NCBI GenBank assembly: GCA_019746135.1 | Contig: JAIESI010000256.1 | Span: 1 to 53,088, forward strand | Origin: Xanthobacteraceae bacterium | Lineage (GTDB): Bacteria > Pseudomonadota > Alphaproteobacteria > Rhizobiales > Xanthobacteraceae | Length of the DNA stretch: 53,088 nucleotides | Reading direction: 5' to 3' | In this document: piece after piece, positions 46,681 through 53,088 of the stretch | How the letters are laid out: every line of letters begins with the position of its first letter | Numbering within the stretch: position 1 is the stretch's first letter | The notes under the pieces: model-generated | Told to the model about the DNA's origin: nothing | Databases searched by the model: none | What the model saw: only the letters and a program-made list of their open reading frames with translations | Program-made: the position numbers and the translations under genes

Positions 46681-49041
46681 ATGGATCGCAAACCGAGAGC
46701 CGAAGGCGGCCCCTATATCGGCCGGCCGATGCCCCGTTTCGAAGACCTGCGCCTCGTGCGCGGCGCGGGGAAATACTCCGACGACATTTCGCTGGAGGGC
46801 CAGGCTTACGCCGTCTTTGTGCGGACGCCGCACGCGCATGCAACGATCAAGACGATCGACACAGCCGCGGCGGAGAAAATGCCCGGCGTGATCGCGGTGC
46901 TGACCGGCGCGGACTACATCGCCGACGGCCTCAAAGGTGCCTTGCAGCGCGCCAACCCGGCCGGCGCCATCGACATCAAGGTCCGCGCGTTCGACCCGGC
47001 CAAGCGGCCCGTGCTCGAGGAGCAGCAGTATCCGCTGGTGGCCGACCGCGTGCGCTATCCGGGCGAAGCGGTGGCGATGGTGGTGGCGGAGAGCCGCCTG
47101 GCCGCGCGCGACGCCGCCGAGGCGGTCGCGGTCGAATACGACGTGCTGCCGGCGGTGACCGACGTTCGCAAGGCGCAAGGCGCAGAACCGATCTGGCCGG
47201 CCCCCTGCCCCGACAATGTCGCGCTCGATGAATCGTTTGGCGATGCGGCCGCCGTGCGCGCGGCCTTCGACGCCGCCGATCTCGTGGTCGAGCAGACCTT
47301 TATCAACCAGCGCATCGCCAACTGCCAGATGGAGCCGCGCTCGGGGGTTGCGTCCTACGACGCCGCGACCGACGCCTACACGCTGATCTCGGGCAACCAG
47401 GGCGTTCACGCGCCCCGCATGGTGCTCGCCGAAAGCTGGGGCGTGCCGCTGGAAAAAATCCGCTTCATCTGCCCCGACGTCGGCGGCGGCTTCGGGCTGC
47501 GGAACAATCTCTACCCCGAGCAGACGTCGATCCTGTGGGCGGCAAAGCGCGTCGGCCGGCCGGTGAAATGGACCAACGACCGCTCCGAGTCCTTCCTCAC
47601 CGATTATGCGGGCCGCGACCTCGTGACCACCGCGAGGCTTGCATTCACGCGCGACGGCCGCATCGCCGCCTATCACGTCGATCACATCGGCACCTGCGGC
47701 GGCCAGACCGTGACCTATGTGCCGCTGTCCAACGCCTACCGCGTGGCGACGACGGTCTACGACATCCCGCTGATGCACATGCGCTGCCGCTCGATGATGA
47801 CCAACACGGTGCCGACCGCGCCGTTCCGCGGCGCCGGCCGGCCGGAGGCGACATTGGTGCTGGAGCGGCTGATTGATCTTGCCGCGGACCGGCTCGGCAT
47901 GGACAGGCTCGCGATCCGCAGGAAGAACGTCATCCCGAGGACGAAGCTGCCCTATCGCACCGCGAGCGGGCTCCTCTACGACAGCGGCGACTTCGCCAAC
48001 AACATGAAGCGCATGATCGAGGCCGCCGACTGGAAGGGCTTTGCGGCGCGCAAACGCGAATCGAGGAAGCGCGGCAAGCTGCGCGGCATCGGCATCTCGA
48101 ACTACCTCGAAACGCCGGTCGGCATCCCCCACGAGCGCGTCGAGGTGACGGTGCTCGGCAGCGGCAAGGTCGAGCTTGCGGTCGGCACGCAATCGACCGG
48201 CCAGGGCCACGAGACGAGCTTCGCGCAGGTGATGGCTGATCTGCTTGGCGTCCATCCCGAAGACATCGTCTTCATCGGCGGCGACACAGCGAAAATTCCC
48301 TCCGGCAGCGGCACCCATTCCGACCGCTCGATGCGGCTCGGTGGCACGCTGATGTTCCAGGCCTCCGAGGACGTGGTGGCACAGGCCAAGGCCGCCTCGG
48401 CGAAAATCCTCGGCGTTCCGGAAGGCGACGTCTCGTTCGACGACGGGCTGTTCTCGACGCCGAAGAGCAACCGCCGCCTGACCGTCTATGACGTGGCCAA
48501 AGCGATGGACGAGAACCCCGCGCTCTCGGGCGGCAAGCCGCTGCAATCGAAAAAAACCTTCACCGGCCGCATCCCGGCCTATCCGACCGGCTGCGCGATC
48601 TGCGAGGTCGAGATCGATCCGGACACCGGCGCGATCAGCATTCCCCGCTACGGCTCGATCGACGACGCGGGCCAGGCGATCAATCCGCTCATTCTGCATG
48701 GACAGGTGCACGGCGGCATCGTGCAGGGCGTCGGCCAGGCGCTGCTCGAGGACGTGCGCTACGACGACCACGGCCAGGTGCTGACCGGCAGCTTCATGGA
48801 TTACGGCATCCCGCGGGCGAACCTTGTTCCCTCGTTCGACATCGCGCTGACCGAGGACCCGACCAAGGGCAATCCGCTGCGCGTCAAGGGCGGCGGCGAG
48901 GCCGGCATCACGCCGGCATTGGCCGTGGTGATGAACGCGATCATGGATGCGCTGAAGGACCACGGCGTCGAGCACATGGACATGCCGGCGACACCGCATC
49001 GGATTTGGGAAGCGATCCAGAAGGCGAAGGCCGCGTCCTAG
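46681..49041 (+). CDS. Molybdenum hydroxylase large subunit (xanthine dehydrogenase family), lone
   Basis: This 786-residue protein is a paralogue of the 21.9-kb gene, with the same two-domain layout (hammerhead about 25–140, molybdopterin domain 160–780). Motifs are VGGGFGLRNNLYPE, APFRGAGRPE and the catalytic Glu740 in KGGGEAGITP. Like the first copy it has no 2Fe-2S or FAD partner adjacent. It is divergent from UbiD (141-base gap), suggesting ring hydroxylation coupled to decarboxylation. The start at 46681 matches the family N-terminus. Its stop shares CTAG with the convergent gene. Confidence 0.92.
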   Translation: MDRKPRAEGGPYIGRPMPRFEDLRLVRGAGKYSDDISLEGQAYAVFVRTPHAHATIKTIDTAAAEKMPGVIAVLTGADYIADGLKGALQRANPAGAIDIKVRAFDPAKRPVLEEQQYPLVADRVRYPGEAVAMVVAESRLAARDAAEAVAVEYDVLPAVTDVRKAQGAEPIWPAPCPDNVALDESFGDAAAVRAAFDAADLVVEQTFINQRIANCQMEPRSGVASYDAATDAYTLISGNQGVHAPRMVLAESWGVPLEKIRFICPDVGGGFGLRNNLYPEQTSILWAAKRVGRPVKWTNDRSESFLTDYAGRDLVTTARLAFTRDGRIAAYHVDHIGTCGGQTVTYVPLSNAYRVATTVYDIPLMHMRCRSMMTNTVPTAPFRGAGRPEATLVLERLIDLAADRLGMDRLAIRRKNVIPRTKLPYRTASGLLYDSGDFANNMKRMIEAADWKGFAARKRESRKRGKLRGIGISNYLETPVGIPHERVEVTVLGSGKVELAVGTQSTGQGHETSFAQVMADLLGVHPEDIVFIGGDTAKIPSGSGTHSDRSMRLGGTLMFQASEDVVAQAKAASAKILGVPEGDVSFDDGLFSTPKSNRRLTVYDVAKAMDENPALSGGKPLQSKKTFTGRIPAYPTGCAICEVEIDPDTGAISIPRYGSIDDAGQAINPLILHGQVHGGIVQGVGQALLEDVRYDDHGQVLTGSFMDYGIPRANLVPSFDIALTEDPTKGNPLRVKGGGEAGITPALAVVMNAIMDALKDHGVEHMDMPATPHRIWEAIQKAKAAS

Positions 49042-49730
49042 TCCCTGCCGGATCCGGCAGCCCGCCGTTCCTCGGCCGCGAAGATCATGCCGGAGCCCGC
49101 GCCGACCTCCGCGCGCACCCGCTGCGCCGGGCGAATGTGCTCAAAAGTCTCGAACGTCGAACGGAACCGCTTGCCGTCGATCACAACGACGTATTCCGAA
49201 TCGAGGCCATATCCCCCGGACTTGTACGCGCGGTCGACGTGCCCCTCGACCACGCGCCTCGGCAATACAATGTCTCGGATCGCAATAATGCCGAAGCCCA
49301 TGACGATCGCGAGGCCCACCAGAGCGAACCCCGCCCGCACCAAGCCGGGCATCTTCCGGGGTTGACCGCCGATGTGCGTCTTCGCAAAAGCTTTTGCCGA
49401 AAGCCCCACCCACGCCACGAGCGCACCGAGGAGGATCGCGAACATCTGGCCGTTGAGAACCGATAGCCGCGTCCAGTCCCAGCAGATAAGCAGCACCACC
49501 CATCCGGCCAACAGCAACAGGATCAATGCCACGACGGCCATCTCAATGAGCGTCGGGTTCTGTGAGCCCTGCGACGCCGGATATCGCCCGAACCGGCCTT
49601 TGTTCAGATAGGACAGCGCAGCCCTTTGTGCATGGAGAGCGTTCGACCGCCGCCCGCGGATGAACACCAGAACGCTGATAGCGGACACGAGCAGCCACCA
49701 GGCGACGAGGAACCAGTCAGGTGCGCTCAT
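49038..49730 (-). CDS. Hypothetical membrane protein
   Basis: This 230-residue protein has four hydrophobic segments (about 5–24, 60–85, 90–115 and 130–155), then a C-terminal soluble domain with DSEYVVVIDGKRFRSTFETF, resembling short DUF3592-type domains. Function is unknown. The start at 49730 (MSAPDW) begins the first helix; an in-frame ATG at 49802 would add 24 residues. It is convergent with the molybdenum-hydroxylase gene, and the two stops share bases 49039–49040. Confidence 0.65.
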   Translation of the reverse strand: MSAPDWFLVAWWLLVSAISVLVFIRGRRSNALHAQRAALSYLNKGRFGRYPASQGSQNPTLIEMAVVALILLLLAGWVVLLICWDWTRLSVLNGQMFAILLGALVAWVGLSAKAFAKTHIGGQPRKMPGLVRAGFALVGLAIVMGFGIIAIRDIVLPRRVVEGHVDRAYKSGGYGLDSEYVVVIDGKRFRSTFETFEHIRPAQRVRAEVGAGSGMIFAAEERRAAGSGRD

Positions 49731-49906
49731 GGGCGAACGAGCCAAAGCAGGTCGAAAACCGCCATCCGGCCCAATTATGCCGCAGCGTGCCGGACGACCC
49801 AAGCCGCAAACGACTACCAGACATAACTTGACCCCGCGAAACGCCCCGTCGAATAATCCTTATCACTGTTCTTATTCGCCGCCGGGATGCAGGAGCGGAG
49901 GACGCG

Positions 49907-51010
49907 ATGAATATCCAGATCGGCCACGATGCCGCGCTGATCGAGAGCAAGAAAAAGCTCGTCAGCGGGACCTATCTGCACAACGCCTGGTACGTCGCGG
50001 CCTGGGCCCACGAGCTCGAAGGCGGCAAGATCATCGGCCGCACGTTCCTCAACGAGCCGGTGGCTATCTACCGCCAAGGTGACGGCAAGCTCGTCGCGCT
50101 CGACGACCGCTGCGCGCACCGCTTCGCCCCGCTGAGCATGGGTCAGGTGCTCGACGGCAACCGCATCCAGTGCCCCTATCACGGGCTCGAGTACGACGGC
50201 ACCGGCGCCTGCGTGCTCAATCCGCACGGCAACAAGCACATCTCGTCGCGGTTGCGGGTGAAAAGCTACCCAGTGATCGAGAAGCACAATGCGATCTGGA
50301 TCTGGATGGGCGACAAGGCGCCCGATCCGTCCAAGGTTCCGGACTTCTCGGTGATGGACAACGTGCCGGAGCTGCACTCGACCAAGCGCGACAAGATCGT
50401 GATCAAGGCCAATGTCGAGCTGATCATCGACAACCTGCTCGACCTGAGCCACACCGCCTATCTGCACAACGGCATTCTCGGCAATGCCAGCACGGTCGAG
50501 TCCGACATCGAGGTGGTGCAGGACGGCGACAGCGTCACCGTGTCCCGCTATGCGAGCAACTGCGAGCCGCCGGGCATGAACAAGATGATGTGGCCGGAGG
50601 TCCCGGACGTCGTCGACAAGTTCTCGTTCATCAAGTGGATGGCGCCGTCGACGCTGAAGCTCCTCGCCGGCGTCTGCCTGCCGGGCAAGGAACCGGAAAG
50701 CGGCAGCGGCTATCATGCGATCCACCTGCTGACGCCGGAGACCGATCACACCACGCATTACTTCTTCACCGCCATCCGCTTCGGGGTCTACAGCAAGGGC
50801 GACGAGATCAACCGCCAGATCCAGGAAAAGGTCGCCGCCACGCGGAGGTTCGCCTTCGAGGAGCAGGACGCGCCGGTGATCGAGGCGCAGCAGCGGTTCA
50901 TCGACGTGTCGCAGACCGAGATGGACCCGGTGATTCTCGCGATCGACGTCGGCCCGGTGCGCTACAAGCAGGTGCTGAAGAAGCTGATTGCGGCCGAGCA
51001 GGCGCCTTAA
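49907..51010 (+). CDS. Rieske non-haem iron oxygenase (VanA/phthalate-oxygenase-like), lone
   Basis: This 367-residue oxygenase has a Rieske domain with Cys69/His71 (RCAHRFAP) and Cys89/His92 (CPYHGLEYD), and the mononuclear-iron motif NLLDLSHTAYLH with His182 and His187. It resembles the single-subunit group that includes vanillate O-demethylase and phthalate oxygenase, which need a separate reductase. None is adjacent; the 33.2-kb reductase might serve it. GGAGG precedes the ATG. A palindromic repeat follows its stop. Confidence 0.93.
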   Translation: MNIQIGHDAALIESKKKLVSGTYLHNAWYVAAWAHELEGGKIIGRTFLNEPVAIYRQGDGKLVALDDRCAHRFAPLSMGQVLDGNRIQCPYHGLEYDGTGACVLNPHGNKHISSRLRVKSYPVIEKHNAIWIWMGDKAPDPSKVPDFSVMDNVPELHSTKRDKIVIKANVELIIDNLLDLSHTAYLHNGILGNASTVESDIEVVQDGDSVTVSRYASNCEPPGMNKMMWPEVPDVVDKFSFIKWMAPSTLKLLAGVCLPGKEPESGSGYHAIHLLTPETDHTTHYFFTAIRFGVYSKGDEINRQIQEKVAATRRFAFEEQDAPVIEAQQRFIDVSQTEMDPVILAIDVGPVRYKQVLKKLIAAEQAP

Positions 51011-51015
51011 TCGGC

Positions 51016-51100
51016 GGCTGTAGGATGGGTTGAGCCGAAGGCGAAACCCATCGAACCGGCGCATGATGGGTTTCGCTGCCGGTCAACCCATCCTACAGCC
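51016..51100. repeat. Nested double inverted repeat (18-bp outer, 12-bp inner)
   Basis: The outer arms GGCTGTAGGATGGGTTGA (51016–51033) and TCAACCCATCCTACAGCC (51083–51100) are perfect. Inside them GCGAAACCCATC (51041–51052) pairs perfectly with GATGGGTTTCGC (51065–51076). The whole 85-base unit can fold as a long branched hairpin and may be a mobile palindromic repeat. It lies between the Rieske oxygenase and the PurC–PurE fusion. Confidence 0.85.
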
Positions 51101-51116
51101 CACCGCGGAAATCACA

Positions 51117-51161
51117 GGTTTTCGTTGAAAACCCCCTGTCGTGGCCTAGATGACGTCTAGG
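51117..51161. promoter_or_regulatory. Two small inverted repeats before the PurC–PurE fusion gene
   Basis: GGTTTTC-GTT-GAAAACC (51117–51133) and CCTAGA-TGACG-TCTAGG (51145–51161) lie 34–78 bases upstream of the start. The second is a plausible repressor site; the first could be a weak hairpin. No purine-type operator is recognised with certainty. Confidence 0.35.
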
Positions 51162-51194
51162 CGAACGTCTAATTTCGGGGTTTCTTTTCACCCT

Positions 51195-52517
51195 ATGCAG
51201 GATCGCAACGTGGACGCCCCAACGGCCGGACACCCCAAAGCCCTTTCCCTCGGCGCGCTGGTCACCGAAGGAAAGACCAAGAAAATCTTCCGCATCGTCG
51301 GCTCCGACCTCGTGTCGGTCGTGGCCAAGGACGACATCACCGCAGGCGACGGCGCCAAGCACGACATCATCCCCGACAAGGGGGCGCTCGCGACCGCGAC
51401 CACCTGCAACGTGTTCCGCCTGCTCAAGGCCTGCGGCATTCCGGTCGCCTTCGAGGAGCAGAACAGCGCCACCTCGTTCATCGCCCCGCCCTGCACCATG
51501 CTGCCCTACGAGGTGGTGGTGCGGCGCGAGGCGCACGGTTCCGCGCTCAAGCGCAGCCCGCATTTCAGCAAGGGGCAATTGTTCCCCAAGCTGATCGTCG
51601 AGTTCTACCTCAAGACCAAGGACAAGAACTGGAAGGGCAAGCCGCTGGTCGCCGACGACCCGTACATGGACTACGAGGACGGCAGCGCGCACATCAAGTT
51701 GTTCAATCCGGCGAAGCCGATCCTCGGCTCCGAGCCGTTCCTGGTGCTCGACACCGCCGACGTGTTCAGCCAGCCGAACGAGTACAAATTCTTCCCCGAG
51801 ATGCGCAAGATCGCGCGGCAGGCGTTCCTGGCGCTGGAAAAGGCCTGGGCGCTCGAGGGCGGCAGGCTCGTCGACTACAAGGTCGAGTTCGGCTTCGATG
51901 CCCACGGCCGGCTGCTGCTGGCCGACGTGATCGACAACGACTCCTGGCGGGTGATCGAGAACGGCGCCTATATCGACAAGCAGGTCTATCGCGACGGCGG
52001 CGCGCTCGACACGGTCGCGGCGAAGTACAAGCAGGTGGCCGAGACCACCGCGCACTTCCGCCTGCCCAGCCAGCGCATCATCCTGTGGCGCGGCTCGGAG
52101 ACCGACAAGACCGAGCCGTTCGCCGACGCGCTCGGCGACCTCAAGGAGATGATGACGGTCGTCACCTGCTCGATCCACAAGGAGCCGGTCGCCGGATACA
52201 ACAAGCTCGCGCACCTGATCCAGGAGGTGCCGGACAGCGTCGTCATCGCCAACATCGGCCGCTCGAACGGCGCGGGCCCGGTGCTGTCGGCGCAGTCGAC
52301 CATCCCGGTGATCACCGTGCCGGCCAGCGCCCGCGACTTCCCCGAGGACGTCTGGTCGTCGCTGCGGGCGCCGAGCAAGGTGCCGGTCATGACGGTGATG
52401 GAGCCCGCCAATGCGGTGCTCGCGGCGCTGCAGATCCTGTCAGCCCGCAATCCGCGGATTTACGCGCATCTGCGCTCCGAGATCGAAAGCCGCGCGGTCA
52501 ACACGCTGACGATTTAG
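51195..52517 (+). CDS. Fused SAICAR synthetase / AIR carboxylase (animal PAICS-like)
   Basis: This 440-residue protein joins two purine-synthesis enzymes. Residues 1–290 are PurC (EGKTKKIF at 25–32, RREAHGS at 110–116, DYKVEFG at 227–233, LADVIDNDSWR at 242–252). Residues 295–440 are PurE class II-like: GSETD (300–304), SIHKEP (326–331), GRSNGAGPVLS (355–365) and DVWSSLRAPS (385–394). The order and the Lys in the SAHK-type motif match animal PAICS rather than separate bacterial PurE/PurC. The usual GSxSD motif reads GSETD. It would convert AIR plus CO2 to SAICAR in two steps; class II carboxylases need no PurK. Confidence 0.88.
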   Translation: MQDRNVDAPTAGHPKALSLGALVTEGKTKKIFRIVGSDLVSVVAKDDITAGDGAKHDIIPDKGALATATTCNVFRLLKACGIPVAFEEQNSATSFIAPPCTMLPYEVVVRREAHGSALKRSPHFSKGQLFPKLIVEFYLKTKDKNWKGKPLVADDPYMDYEDGSAHIKLFNPAKPILGSEPFLVLDTADVFSQPNEYKFFPEMRKIARQAFLALEKAWALEGGRLVDYKVEFGFDAHGRLLLADVIDNDSWRVIENGAYIDKQVYRDGGALDTVAAKYKQVAETTAHFRLPSQRIILWRGSETDKTEPFADALGDLKEMMTVVTCSIHKEPVAGYNKLAHLIQEVPDSVVIANIGRSNGAGPVLSAQSTIPVITVPASARDFPEDVWSSLRAPSKVPVMTVMEPANAVLAALQILSARNPRIYAHLRSEIESRAVNTLTI

Positions 52518-52679
52518 CGCTTCCACCGGTTCCACCTGCCGCAATCCCCGCCCATTCGTGGCAGGGATTTGCATTTCTGTGGCCGCTTCGTGGAACCAGG
52601 AACTCCGGCCGGCGTTGTTGGGCACACGTTCCCACCGCAAACATTCCAGCCACACTCTTGGGGCGGGAGAGGGCCAGTC

Positions 52680-52922
52680 ATGTCTTTCCGTGGAGCGATG
52701 CTTGCTGCCGTTTGCCTTGTTGCGTTCGTGCCGGCCGCACCGGCCATGGGCGAGGAAGCGGTCAAGGTGAAGGCGTCCGACAAGGCCGCCTGCATGCCCG
52801 ACGCGATGCGGCTCTGCCGCGATGCGGTGCCGAACGTCCGCAGCGTGCTGGCGTGCTTCAACCGGAACCGCGACAAGATCAGCGGCCGCTGCAACGCGGT
52901 GCTGGCGAGCTACGGGCTGTAA
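52680..52922 (+). CDS. Small secreted Cys-rich repeat protein
   Basis: This 80-residue protein has a signal peptide (about 1–24, ending AAPAMGEE) and one four-cysteine module: Cys38, Cys46, Cys59 and Cys71. The pattern C-x7-C-x12-C-x11-C resembles a single GLG1/FGF-receptor-type Cys-rich repeat, found as small periplasmic proteins in Hyphomicrobiales. GGAGAG lies upstream of the ATG at 52680; the frame stays open further upstream but lacks a signal there. Function is unknown. Confidence 0.7.
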   Translation: MSFRGAMLAAVCLVAFVPAAPAMGEEAVKVKASDKAACMPDAMRLCRDAVPNVRSVLACFNRNRDKISGRCNAVLASYGL

Positions 52923-52943
52923 TTCACGCGTCCGCACGATGTC

Positions 52944-52968
52944 GGGGGGGGGGCGTGAGCGTCACGCC
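52944..52968. terminator. G10 homopolymer and short hairpin after the Cys-rich gene
   Basis: A run of ten G (52944–52953) leads into the hairpin GGCGTGA-GCG-TCACGCC (52952–52968), about 30 bases past the stop. There is no T-run, so termination is uncertain. The homopolymer is prone to length variation and sequencing error. Confidence 0.35.
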
Positions 52969-53015
52969 GCCCGAAACACGCGCACCTTATTCACCTGTCA
53001 AAAAGCCCGCATAGC

Positions 53016-53088
53016 GCCGGGTAGGCGAGGAAGTTGCCTCCCTCGCCCCCCACAGACCCGGACGTGCAGGATTCCCGCATCCGGTTCC
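53016..53088 (-). mobile_element. 3' end of a group II intron (domains V and VI), partial
   Basis: Read on the minus strand, 53087–53055 starts GAACCGGATGCGGG and continues to GTCCGGGTC, with the stem-loop layout of the 34-base domain V. A second stem, GGCGAGG/CCTCGCC (53047–53041/53030–53024), follows as domain VI and ends near CTACCCGGC, a usual group II 3' end. One A·G mismatch lies in the outer domain V stem. The catalytic core and the reverse-transcriptase gene would be beyond the right edge. The 3' boundary near 53016 is approximate. Confidence 0.6.

Overview
The window looks like part of the chromosome of a GC-rich alphaproteobacterium of the Hyphomicrobiales (Bradyrhizobium / Rhodopseudomonas / Xanthobacteraceae-like). 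The evidence is the strong G/C third-position bias, the guaB–RsmB-type methyltransferase–guaA neighbourhood, the rlmE–ppx pair, and a rhizobial-type trb conjugation module. No rRNA, tRNA or CRISPR was seen.

Region 1 (1–5.6 kb) is one end of an integrative and conjugative element. It holds the end of trbF, then trbG, trbI and a DUF2274 gene in one operon, a convergent LysR regulator, an AlpA-like regulator/excisionase and a P4-type tyrosine integrase. The integrase start lies about 300 bases from the 3' end of guaA, so the element is probably inserted at the guaA 3' end. The gap between them carries repeated CCGTCA motifs that look like integrase arm sites.

Region 2 (5.6–21.7 kb) is core chromosome. 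It contains guaA, a PQQ-type sugar dehydrogenase, an RsmB/NOP methyltransferase, a MAPEG protein, a CurA-like oxidoreductase overlapping guaB, a DHA2 exporter, two secreted TPR proteins, rlmE and a Ppx/GppA phosphatase.

Region 3 (21.9–51 kb) is rich in catabolic and transport genes. A lone molybdenum-hydroxylase large subunit is followed by two MFS transporters, a nitrilase and a nitroreductase. An orphan Liv-type binding protein is followed by a four-gene aromatic-ring operon (extradiol dioxygenase, Rieske oxygenase alpha and beta, and its reductase). A two-gene ABC transporter, a decarboxylating-dehydrogenase family gene, an orphan Bug-family binding protein, a fused flippase/O-antigen-ligase and a cupin come next. 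A UbiD decarboxylase then shares an operon with a nitrate/taurine-type ABC importer and is divergent from a second lone molybdenum-hydroxylase large subunit. A solo Rieske oxygenase closes the region. Together these could import and break down aromatic, carboxylated or nitrogen-containing substrates, but no complete pathway and no dedicated regulator is visible.

Region 4 (51–53 kb) holds an animal-PAICS-like fusion of SAICAR synthetase and AIR carboxylase, a small secreted Cys-rich protein, and what appears to be the 3' end (domains V and VI) of a group II intron running off the right edge on the minus strand. Several palindromic intergenic repeats are scattered through the window. The most notable is a nested 18-bp/12-bp double inverted repeat at 51.0 kb.
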